Assembly: GCA_027489105.1 (NCBI GenBank)
Contig: JAIYAJ010000550.1
Span: 1-41,195 of the forward strand
Direction: 5' to 3'
Source: Zymomonas sp.
Lineage (GTDB): Bacteria > Pseudomonadota > Alphaproteobacteria > Sphingomonadales > Sphingomonadaceae
DNA length: 41,195 nt
Positions 1-6,540 of this stretch are shown one piece after another. How positions within the stretch are numbered: position 1 is the stretch's first letter; each line of letters starts with the position of its first letter. A program made the position numbers and the translations under genes. A model generated the notes under the pieces. It had not been told where the DNA came from. It ran no database searches and was given only the letters and a program-made list of their open reading frames with translations.

Positions 1-507
1 GGTGATGAGCTGCGCGACGGCCTGCGCGACCGCGATATAGGTCTTGCCCGTGCCGGCCGGCCCGAGCGCGAAGATGATGTCGTTGTTGAGCAATTGCCGC
101 ATGTAATGCGCTTGCGCCATCGTGCGCGGGACGATCGTCTTCTTGCGCGTGCGGATCATGATCTGCGGCGCACCGCCGCCGCTATCGGCCTGGATGATCC
201 CGGCGAGCGTCGGTTCGGCCGACATCGCGATCACCGCCTCAATCAGCCCGGTATCGACCACTTCGCCGCGCACGATGCGGTTGTAGAGCCCGTGCAGCAC
301 GTCACGCGCCTGCGCGACCGATTCGGCGGTGCCCTCCAGCCCGACCTTGTTGCCGCGCGCGGTGATGTAGACGCCGAGGCGGCTTTCCAGCGCGAGCAGA
401 TTCTTGTCGAACTCACCGAACAGCTGCGCCATCAGTTGCGGGCGATCGAACACCAATTCGGTCCGGCTGCGGTCGCCGGTTTGTGCGGGGACGGGCTTGC
501 GGCTCAT
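1..507 (-). CDS. phoH: PhoH-family ATPase, N-terminal part (cut by window edge)
   Basis: PhoH-like proteins are cytoplasmic P-loop NTPases, often encoded beside ybeY and miaB and linked to RNA metabolism. The 169 visible codons begin at ATG 507 with SRKPVPAQTG. A KH-like N-terminal region contains RLGVYITARGNKVGLEG. A linker with IMIRTRKKTIVPRT follows, and then the Walker A motif GPAGTGKT at about residues 149-156. The reading frame runs off the left edge without a stop, so the rest of the ATPase domain lies outside. It is on the same strand as miaB and fur, a common alphaproteobacterial order. The 169 bases upstream of the start could hold its own promoter. The family is clear; the exact substrate is not known for these proteins. 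Confidence 0.93.
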   Translation of the reverse strand, partial: MSRKPVPAQTGDRSRTELVFDRPQLMAQLFGEFDKNLLALESRLGVYITARGNKVGLEGTAESVAQARDVLHGLYNRIVRGEVVDTGLIEAVIAMSAEPTLAGIIQADSGGGAPQIMIRTRKKTIVPRTMAQAHYMRQLLNNDIIFALGPAGTGKTYIAVAQAVAQLIT

Positions 508-676
508 GCAATTCCTTCAGGCGAAAGAGGGCGCGACGGCGTTAGCGGGAGGATGAGTCGGCGGCGCTGGGCGCGGCGAGAGATGGGGGACTGCATCCGC
601 ACACGAGTTTGGCAGAGCGACCGTCGATAGAATAGCGAAAAGTGCGGGTTGGGTACGGTTTCGTGCGGCGACGCGC

Positions 677-823
677 TCAGCGCCCCAGCCCGATCCGTTC
701 GAGCACGATCCGCGCGCCCGACCACAGGATCATCACCACGCCCGCCGCGATATAGACCCACAGGCCGATCGGATTGCGCTTCCATTGCGGCGGCACGAGA
801 TCGGTCGGGGCGGGTTTCGACAT
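677..823 (-). CDS. 48-residue single-pass membrane protein
   Basis: A small gene between miaB and phoH, read from ATG 823 to TGA 677. The protein begins MSKPAPTDLVPPQWKRNP. A single hydrophobic segment (about residues 19-36, GLWVYIAAGVVMILWSG) follows, and a basic tail ends in ERIGLGR. The positive RNP just before the membrane segment is typical of a short inner-membrane protein. Codon use (GCG, ATC, CTG, GTG) matches neighbouring genes. I do not recognise a named family and assign no function. It is read in the same direction as miaB, with a palindrome (871-895) between them, so it may be part of the same transcript. Confidence 0.6.
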   Translation of the reverse strand: MSKPAPTDLVPPQWKRNPIGLWVYIAAGVVMILWSGARIVLERIGLGR

Positions 824-870
824 AGACTGGTTTTGCGCTTTTTTGGGGTCAGTGTCGAGAGTTTTGGCTT

Positions 871-895
871 CTCCCCTCCCTGGAAGGGAGGGGAG
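871..895. repeat. CTCCCCTCCC palindrome (dispersed GC-rich family)
   Basis: Two 10-base arms, CTCCCCTCCC and GGGAGGGGAG, are perfect reverse complements around TGGAA. It lies just past the miaB stop. Similar CCCTCCCC/GGGGAGGG palindromes occur in other gaps of this window (3614, 18916, 19711-19846, 26636-26735), so this is one member of a dispersed intergenic family. It could also slow or end transcription, but no T-run follows. Confidence 0.7.
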
Positions 896-900
896 GAGGA

Positions 901-2208
901 TCAGGCGGACGCGCGCACCCCCAGCATCGAATTCGCACCTGCCTCGGCGAGCGTAACCTCGACCAGATCGCCGATCGCCGCATCGCTGACCAGATGGACC
1001 GATTGCAGCCAGGGCGACTTGCCGATCAACTGCCCGGGCAATTTGCCCTTGCGTTCGAGCAGTACCTGGCAGGAGCGCCCCACCGTCGCCGCGTTGAACG
1101 CCGCCTGATCGCGGTTGAGCGCGGCTTGCAGACGCTGCAGGCGCTCGTCCATCACGTCTTCGGGCACTTGATCGCCCATCGTCGCGGCGGGGGTGCCGGG
1201 GCGGGGGGAGTATTTGAAGCTGTACGCCTGTGCGTACCCAACCGCATCGACCAGCGATAACGTCTCCTCAAAATCGGCCTCCGTCTCGCCGGGGAAGCCG
1301 ACGATGAAGTCGCCCGACAGCGCAATGTCAGGCCGCGCGGCGCGGACGCGGTCGAGGATGCGCAGGTAGGAGTCGCGCGAATGGCTGCGGTTCATCGCCT
1401 TCAGGATACGATCGCTGCCCGCCTGCACCGGCAAATGCAGGAACGGCATCAGCTTTTCGACGCTCGCGTGCGCGTCGATCAGCCCTTGCGTCATGTCGTT
1501 GGGGTGGCTGGTCGTGTAACGGATGCGCGCAAGGCCCTCGATTCGGTCGAGCTCGGCGATCAGATCGTGCAGACCTTTGCCCGCATCTTCCCACGCATTC
1601 ACATTCTGCCCGAGCAGCGTGATTTCGCGCGCTCCAGCCGCAACGAGCGCTTTGGCTTCATCGACGATCTGTCCCCAGCCGCGCGAGACTTCGGCCCCGC
1701 GCGTGTACGGCACGACGCAATAGGTACAGAATTTATCGCATCCCTCCTGCACCGTCAGGAAGGCGCTCGGCGGCACGCGGCGGCGCGCGGGGAGGTGGCC
1801 GAACTTCATGTCGACCGGCATGTCGGTGTCGAGCGCCGCCTCGCCGCGCGCGGCTTGCGCGACGAGTTCGGGCAGATTGTGATAGGCTTGCGGGCCGACC
1901 ACGACGTCGACCTTGGCGCGGCGCACGATCTCCGCGCCTTCTGCCTGCGCGACGCACCCGGCGACCGCAATCATCGGCGCGCGGCCCTGCTTGGCGGCAT
2001 CCTTGCGCAGGCGCCCGATGTCCGAATAGACCTTCTCGGTCGCGCGTTCGCGAATGTGGCAGGTATTGAGCACGACGAGATCGGCCTCGCCGGGTTCGGC
2101 CTGAGTCAGGCCTTGCGCAGCCATCAATTCGGCCATGCGATCGCCGTCATAGACGTTCATCTGGCAGCCGAACGATTTGACGGCATAGGTCTTGGGCGCG
2201 GGTTTCAT
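901..2208 (-). CDS. miaB: tRNA-2-methylthio-N6-dimethylallyladenosine synthase MiaB
   Basis: MiaB is a radical-SAM methylthiotransferase that converts i6A37 to ms2i6A37 in tRNAs reading UNN codons. The 435-residue length is normal. The UPF0004 domain has the three cysteines for the auxiliary 4Fe-4S cluster at Cys15 ([10 protein letters not shown]), Cys50 (VLNTCHIRE) and Cys85 (VAGCVAQ). The radical-SAM motif CDKFCTYC gives Cys157, Cys161 and Cys164. The C-terminal 65 or so residues form a TRAM RNA-binding domain. Dependence on Fe-S clusters fits a window that also carries nfuA and suf. It lies downstream of fur and plsC on the same strand, after a gap of about 75 bases. Confidence 0.97.
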   Translation of the reverse strand: MKPAPKTYAVKSFGCQMNVYDGDRMAELMAAQGLTQAEPGEADLVVLNTCHIRERATEKVYSDIGRLRKDAAKQGRAPMIAVAGCVAQAEGAEIVRRAKVDVVVGPQAYHNLPELVAQAARGEAALDTDMPVDMKFGHLPARRRVPPSAFLTVQEGCDKFCTYCVVPYTRGAEVSRGWGQIVDEAKALVAAGAREITLLGQNVNAWEDAGKGLHDLIAELDRIEGLARIRYTTSHPNDMTQGLIDAHASVEKLMPFLHLPVQAGSDRILKAMNRSHSRDSYLRILDRVRAARPDIALSGDFIVGFPGETEADFEETLSLVDAVGYAQAYSFKYSPRPGTPAATMGDQVPEDVMDERLQRLQAALNRDQAAFNAATVGRSCQVLLERKGKLPGQLIGKSPWLQSVHLVSDAAIGDLVEVTLAEAGANSMLGVRASA

Positions 2209-2283
2209 GATGTGGGCGCTATAGCGGGTGTTGCGGGGGAAAGAACCCTCTCGTGGTGCGTGAACCCCCTTCTTAAAAACCGC

Positions 2284-3114
2284 TCAAGGCTGTGCGTGCC
2301 CCGTAAAGGGCACCAGCGGCCGCCCGATCGCGGCGACCAGCGCCTCTTCGATCCGACGGCGGCTTTCGGCGGCGATCGCCTTGCGGCCCGGAAAATCGCG
2401 CGGGTGAAAGGGTTCGAGGAAGGTCACCGTCACCCGGAAATTACCCGGCCGGGCCAGCACGCGGACGGCATTGTCCTTGCCCGATTCGACCCCGATCCAG
2501 GCGATCTCCTCGCTCACCGCGCCATAATCGAGCAGCACCGGCTGGACCAGCACGCCCGGCGGCGGCGGTTCGAGCACCTTGAGCATCGGCGTCTTGAACG
2601 GAAACAGCGAGCGGCCATCGGTCGTCGTGCCCTCGGGGAAGACCGTCACCGACCAGGTCTCGGCCAGCGCCTCGCGCAGGCGGTTGATCTGCTCGGCCAC
2701 CCCCAGTCGATCCTCGCGTTCGACGAACACAGTGCGGTTGAGCGTGGCGAGCCAGCCGACCACCGGCGCATCGCGGATTTCCGCCTTGGCGACGAACGCC
2801 GTGCCGCTTGCCCCGGCAATCGCGAGGATATCGACCCAACTGACATGGTTCGAGATGTAGAAGGCGTCGCGCCGGAGCGCGGTGCCCTTCACCTTGACGC
2901 GCGCGCCGCAAATGCGCGCTGCCGTGCCGAGATAATAGCGCGGGAAGGGCGAGGAGATGTGCAGAATCCGCCACAGATAATGCGGCGGGACCAGCACGAT
3001 CAGCAGCAGCGCCAGCAGCACGATCCGCGTCCACAGCCGCGCAAAGGCGATCCAGCTCAGGGGGGGAGGCGTGCCCGCCGCAGCGGCCGCGCGCGCTTGC
3101 GGGCTGATCGGCAC
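2284..3114 (-). CDS. plsC: 1-acyl-sn-glycerol-3-phosphate acyltransferase (PlsC family)
   Basis: This enzyme acylates lysophosphatidic acid at sn-2 to give phosphatidic acid in membrane lipid synthesis. The acyltransferase motif I, NHVSWVD, lies at residues 89-95 (catalytic His90 and Asp95). Motif III, FPEGTTTDG, is at about 159-167. A hydrophobic segment at about residues 30-46 anchors the N-terminus to the inner membrane. The chosen start is GTG at 3114, only five bases after the fur stop, which implies co-transcription and probably translational coupling. The 276-residue length is typical for this family. Some relatives acylate other lysolipids such as ornithine lipids, so substrate is inferred from the general family. 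Confidence 0.9.
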   Translation of the reverse strand: MPISPQARAAAAAGTPPPLSWIAFARLWTRIVLLALLLIVLVPPHYLWRILHISSPFPRYYLGTAARICGARVKVKGTALRRDAFYISNHVSWVDILAIAGASGTAFVAKAEIRDAPVVGWLATLNRTVFVEREDRLGVAEQINRLREALAETWSVTVFPEGTTTDGRSLFPFKTPMLKVLEPPPPGVLVQPVLLDYGAVSEEIAWIGVESGKDNAVRVLARPGNFRVTVTFLEPFHPRDFPGRKAIAAESRRRIEEALVAAIGRPLVPFTGHAQP

Positions 3115-3119
3115 CGCGC

Positions 3120-3542
3120 TTACGCCTTGCGGTCGAGCGCTACGCCGTAGAGTTCCATCCGGTGGTCGACCAGGCGAAAGCCCAGGCGCTCGGCAATGGC
3201 CTTTTGCAGCTGTTCGAGTTCGGGGTCGACGAATTCGATGACCTTGCCGGTTTCGACGTCGATCAAATGATCGTGATGCGCCTCGGGCGCGGGCTCGTAG
3301 CGCGAGCGGCCGTCACCGAAATCGTGGCGGTCGAGGATGCCCGCCTCTTCAAACAGGCGGACGGTGCGATAGACGGTGGCGATCGAAATGCCGGGGTCGA
3401 TCGCAGAGGCGCGCTCATACACCTTCTCGACATCGGGATGATCGTCGGCATCGGATAGGACGCGCGCGATGACCTTGCGCTGATCGGTGATGCGCAGGCC
3501 TTTTTCCGCACAGAGAGCTTCGAGATCGATCTTTCGCGCCAT
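3120..3542 (-). CDS. fur: Fur-family ferric uptake / manganese-responsive regulator
   Basis: A DNA-binding repressor that uses a divalent metal to control iron or manganese genes. The start ATG 3542 gives MARKIDLEALCAEKG and a 140-residue protein, the usual Fur length. The winged helix covers about residues 10-80 (LRITDQRKVIARVL, ISIATVYRTVRLFEE). The metal-binding stretch is AHHDHLIDVETGKVIEF at about 88-104. Only one cysteine (Cys11) is visible, so the CxxC structural zinc pairs of enterobacterial Fur are absent. Several alphaproteobacterial Fur and Mur proteins share this. It leads into plsC and miaB and follows mucR on the same strand. Whether it senses iron or manganese cannot be told from sequence alone. 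Confidence 0.92.
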   Translation of the reverse strand: MARKIDLEALCAEKGLRITDQRKVIARVLSDADDHPDVEKVYERASAIDPGISIATVYRTVRLFEEAGILDRHDFGDGRSRYEPAPEAHHDHLIDVETGKVIEFVDPELEQLQKAIAERLGFRLVDHRMELYGVALDRKA

Positions 3543-3613
3543 GGCCACCGGTGTAGGCGCTTCGCGCTTGTTGCGAAAGAGGAGAGTGACTCGCAATAAT
3601 GCGCCCCGCATCG

Positions 3614-3636
3614 CCCTCCCCCGAAAAAGGGGAGGG
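3614..3636. repeat. CCCTCCCC / GGGGAGGG palindrome between mucR and fur
   Basis: CCCTCCCC (3614-3621) pairs with GGGGAGGG (3629-3636) around CGAAAAA. It lies just beyond the mucR stop and upstream of fur, both read leftward. It belongs to the same dispersed palindrome family as 871-895. On the leftward transcript the hairpin has no U-run after it, so it is not a typical intrinsic terminator. Confidence 0.65.
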
Positions 3637-3650
3637 GATGTGGTGCTGGC

Positions 3651-4070
3651 TTAGCGGACCGTCTTGCGGCGCTTGGTGCCCAGGCCGATCTTCTTGGCGA
3701 GGGTGCGGCGCTGTTCGGCGTAATTCGGCGCGACCATCGGGTAATCCGCGGGCAGATTCCACTTCGCGCGATATTGCTCGGGGGTCATTTGATAATGGGT
3801 CATCAGATGACGCTTGAGCATCTTCAGCTTCTTGCCGTCTTCCAGGCAGACGATGAAGTCGGGCTTGATCGAGGACCGCACCGAAACCGCCGGTTCCTGC
3901 TTGACGACTTCGACGGGTGCCGGGCCGCCAAGACCGCTCAGCGCGCCATGAACGTGCGCAATCAGGACCGGAAGATCCGAAACTGCGACGCTGTTGTTAC
4001 TGACATGGGCGGCGACGATATCCGCGGTCAGCGCGATCAGCGTCTCCTGAAGCTCGTTCATGGTTTCCAT
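3651..4070 (-). CDS. mucR: Ros/MucR-family zinc-finger transcriptional regulator
   Basis: MucR/Ros proteins are small alphaproteobacterial DNA-binding proteins, several acting as H-NS-like silencers. The start ATG 4070 follows AAGGATTTTT, a good ribosome site, and gives a 139-residue protein beginning [10 protein letters not shown]. The N-terminal half (about residues 1-45) is the oligomerisation region. The zinc finger lies in [20 protein letters not shown], with Cys75, Asp78, His88 and His92 as likely ligands (the CxxD variant known from Brucella and Mesorhizobium). The family tail [12 protein letters not shown] follows at about 109-120. It sits between rimI and fur in the same direction, so it may be expressed with housekeeping genes. 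Confidence 0.93.
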   Translation of the reverse strand: METMNELQETLIALTADIVAAHVSNNSVAVSDLPVLIAHVHGALSGLGGPAPVEVVKQEPAVSVRSSIKPDFIVCLEDGKKLKMLKRHLMTHYQMTPEQYRAKWNLPADYPMVAPNYAEQRRTLAKKIGLGTKRRKTVR

Positions 4071-4178
4071 AAAAATCCTTTCACTCCAATTCGGACGGCA
4101 ATTACACACCATCGGTGCCGTGCCTATCATCTTTTAGAGCGATTTAGGCAATAGGTAATGTTGCAGATGAAAAGAGTT

Positions 4179-4652
4179 TCATGAAAGCGATCGGCGATAG
4201 GTCAAAGCATCGAATGCCTGGCCATCAACACCCCGATAGTAATGGCGGCGCTGTCCGACTTTGACGAAGCCCGATGCGCGATAGAGTTTGATCGCTTCAT
4301 TGCCGTCGCGCACCTCCAGGTGCAACGTCCGCGCACCTTGCATTCCCGCATCGCTGATCACCGCGCGCAGTAGCGCCGCTCCAACGCCGCGCCGCCGGAA
4401 CATCTGCCCGGTCGCAAGCAGCAATAATTCTGCTTCGTCGAGTACGCGGCGCGATAAAGCGAAGCCTGCAGGATTACCGTTGATCTCGGCTATAGTCAGC
4501 CAGACGCCTGGCATAGCCATTAAACCAAGTACTTGATTATGGGTCCAAGCTTCGCCGAAGCGCGGGTCGAAAGCATCGCGCATCACGCGATCGACCAGCG
4601 CCAGATCGGCGACCGCGCCGCGGCGTAAATCGATCCGCACTATCGTGCTCAC
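4179..4652 (-). CDS. rimI: GNAT-family ribosomal protein alanine N-acetyltransferase RimI
   Basis: RimI acetylates the N-terminal alanine of ribosomal protein S18. The 157-residue protein has one GNAT fold. The acetyl-CoA pyrophosphate loop is MFRRRGVGAALLRAVI at about residues 84-99. EVRDGNEAIKLYRASGF and the C-terminal RRHYY follow, as in RimI proteins. The start is GTG 4652, which overlaps the tsaB stop in GTGA and so implies translational coupling. The tsaB-rimI pair is widely conserved. A related GNAT with another target cannot be excluded, but the pairing makes RimI the best call. Confidence 0.9.
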   Translation of the reverse strand: MSTIVRIDLRRGAVADLALVDRVMRDAFDPRFGEAWTHNQVLGLMAMPGVWLTIAEINGNPAGFALSRRVLDEAELLLLATGQMFRRRGVGAALLRAVISDAGMQGARTLHLEVRDGNEAIKLYRASGFVKVGQRRHYYRGVDGQAFDALTYRRSLS

Positions 4653-5284
4653 GCCGCCGCCATCGGCTTTGCGTCGGGCGCGCGACCATAGATCGGCTTG
4701 GGCTCCAGCGCCGCAAAAGCGGGGGGGAGCAACGCCGCATCGGCGGCATCGGGCAGGCGATCGTGCACCGTCAGAGCGGCATCGAGCGCGGTCAGGAAGC
4801 GCACCCCATTGCCCATTGCGACCCGCCCGCCGAGCGCGGCGAGCGCACCGTCGGGCCGAAGCGAGACCAGATCCTGCGTGGCGCGAAGCGGCGTGGCGAA
4901 GCCCTGCATGAATACCTCGCCATGCCCGCCTTCCAGCACGACGACAAGATCGCGCTCCGCGACTCGGTCGGCAAAGCCGCGCGCGGCGATCGCCGCGAGC
5001 GAGGAATAGCCCGCCAGCGTCGCGCCCCAGCCGAGCGCCAGCCCGCGCGCCGCCGCCACGCCGACTCGGATGCCGGTAAAGCTCCCAGGCCCGCAATCGA
5101 CCAGGATGTGCCCCGCCCGGCCGCCGTCGGGCAGGCGCGCAATCATCGGGATCAGATGTTCGGCATGGCCGCGCCCGACCGTCTCATGCGCCCGGGCAAT
5201 GACCAAGCCATCCTCGATCAGCGCGACCGAACACGCCGCCGTGGCGGTTTCGATCACGAGCGTGCGCACGGAGATCGGGCTCAA
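4649..5284 (-). CDS. tsaB: tRNA threonylcarbamoyladenosine biosynthesis protein TsaB
   Basis: TsaB is the non-catalytic partner of TsaD in forming t6A37 on ANN-decoding tRNAs. It has the ASKHA-type fold opening LVIETATAACSVALIEDG and the diagnostic DCGPGSFTGIRVGVAAARG at about residues 63-81. At 211 residues it is slightly shorter than E. coli TsaB, as in many alphaproteobacteria. The start shown is TTG 5284. GTG 5269 is an alternative that begins at RTLVIET, and neither has a strong ribosome site. The nitroreductase gene ends seven bases upstream and rimI overlaps downstream. Confidence 0.93.
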   Translation of the reverse strand: MSPISVRTLVIETATAACSVALIEDGLVIARAHETVGRGHAEHLIPMIARLPDGGRAGHILVDCGPGSFTGIRVGVAAARGLALGWGATLAGYSSLAAIAARGFADRVAERDLVVVLEGGHGEVFMQGFATPLRATQDLVSLRPDGALAALGGRVAMGNGVRFLTALDAALTVHDRLPDAADAALLPPAFAALEPKPIYGRAPDAKPMAAA

Positions 5285-5290
5285 ACCGCG

Positions 5291-5881
5291 TCAGGCGACG
5301 GTGTTGAACATGTCGAAATCGGGCCGCGGCGAGCGGTCGTAGATCGTCGCCGGGTCGCCGTGGCCGAGCGTCGAGATGAAATTAACCGTCACCGAAGGCG
5401 TGTCGGCGAAGAACGCCGCATTGACCTTGGCCGCATCGAAGCCCGACATCGGCCCGGTGTCCAGCCCGAGCGCGCGCGCCGCCAGAATGAAATAGGCGCC
5501 CTGCAGCGACGAATTGCGCATCGCCGATTCCGCGCGCAACGCGATATTGCCCTCGAACCAGGCCTTGGCATTGGCGTGCGGGAAGAGCTGCGGCAGATAT
5601 TCGTGGAAATCGCGGTCCATCCCGATGACGACCGAGACCGGCGCGTTCAGGATCTTGGGCGCGTTCTGCGCCGAGCAGCAATCGGCGAGCTTCGCCTTGG
5701 CCGCATCGCTGGTGCACCAGATCAACCGCGCGGGCAGCTGGTTGGCCGAGGTCGGGCCAAACTTCATCAGGTCCCAGATCGCGTGCAGGTCGCTCTCGGC
5801 CACCGGCGCGTCGGTATAGCCGTTATAGCTGCGCGCGGTGCGGAACAGTTGGTCCAGGGCGGTATCGGGCAGGACGGTCAT
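5291..5881 (-). CDS. Nitroreductase-family flavoprotein (RutE/HadB-like)
   Basis: A 196-residue FMN-dependent oxidoreductase. The RutE-like subgroup reduces malonic semialdehyde or related compounds with NAD(P)H. Family features are [13 protein letters not shown] near residue 15, the FMN-contacting [19 protein letters not shown] at about 36-54, and the C-terminal [10 protein letters not shown]. The ATG start at 5881 overlaps the nfuA stop in ATGA, so translation is probably coupled. No pyrimidine-degradation (rut) genes are visible nearby, so the substrate is unknown and I give no gene symbol. Confidence 0.85.
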   Translation of the reverse strand: MTVLPDTALDQLFRTARSYNGYTDAPVAESDLHAIWDLMKFGPTSANQLPARLIWCTSDAAKAKLADCCSAQNAPKILNAPVSVVIGMDRDFHEYLPQLFPHANAKAWFEGNIALRAESAMRNSSLQGAYFILAARALGLDTGPMSGFDAAKVNAAFFADTPSVTVNFISTLGHGDPATIYDRSPRPDFDMFNTVA

Positions 5882-6453
5882 CAAACGGCTCTCACTTCGG
5901 TAACTTCGGGGACATAATATTTCAGGAGCTGTTCGATCCCGTTCTTCAGCGTCGCGCTCGACGACGGGCATCCCGCGCACGCGCCCTGCATCGCCAGGAA
6001 CACCTTGCCCTTGTCGAAGCCGCGATAGACGATGTCGCCGCCATCATTGGCCACCGCCGGGCGGATGCGGGTTTCGATCAGGTCCTTGATCTTCGCGACG
6101 ATGTCGGCGTCGGCCGGATCATCGTTGAAGCTTTCCTCTGGCGCGATCGCGATGCCGCCGGCGCTGGCGGGTTTGAACAGCGGGGTCCCTGCGCTGAAAT
6201 GATCGACCATCACGCCGAGAATTTCGGGCTTCAAATCGCTCCATGCGACGCCCGATGCGACCGTAACGGATACGAAATCGCGTCCGAAAAACACGCCGGT
6301 CACGTCACCCAATGCGAATAGGGCTTCGGCGAGCGGCGAGGCATCGGCCTCCTCCGGCGTCACGAAATCGCGCGTGCCGGTCGGCATCACCGTGCGATTA
6401 GGCAGGAATTTCAGGGTCGCCGGGTTTGGCGTGGTTTCGGTCTCGATCAACAT
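5881..6453 (-). CDS. nfuA: Fe-S cluster scaffold/carrier protein NfuA-type
   Basis: Nfu proteins carry a 4Fe-4S cluster between subunits and deliver it to apo-targets. The protein is 190 residues and begins [19 protein letters not shown]. This is the Nfu N-terminal domain (about residues 1-88) of the mitochondrial/alphaproteobacterial type. The C-terminal NifU-like domain (about 110-185) has [13 protein letters not shown] and the CxxC cluster ligands in GACAGCPSS. The chosen start is ATG 6453; ATG 6462 would add MPC. It is the first gene of the leftward tsaB block and is divergent from the M16 peptidase, with 87 bases between starts that must hold both promoters. MiaB downstream is a plausible client. 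Confidence 0.93.
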   Translation of the reverse strand: MLIETETTPNPATLKFLPNRTVMPTGTRDFVTPEEADASPLAEALFALGDVTGVFFGRDFVSVTVASGVAWSDLKPEILGVMVDHFSAGTPLFKPASAGGIAIAPEESFNDDPADADIVAKIKDLIETRIRPAVANDGGDIVYRGFDKGKVFLAMQGACAGCPSSSATLKNGIEQLLKYYVPEVTEVRAV

Positions 6454-6540
6454 GCACGGCATGTGGCGCTGAGGGCAGGCGAGTGCAAGAGTGATGTGTG
6501 TGGCTGGCGGTCGGCGGTTTCCGTCGCTATCGTTGCAAAT

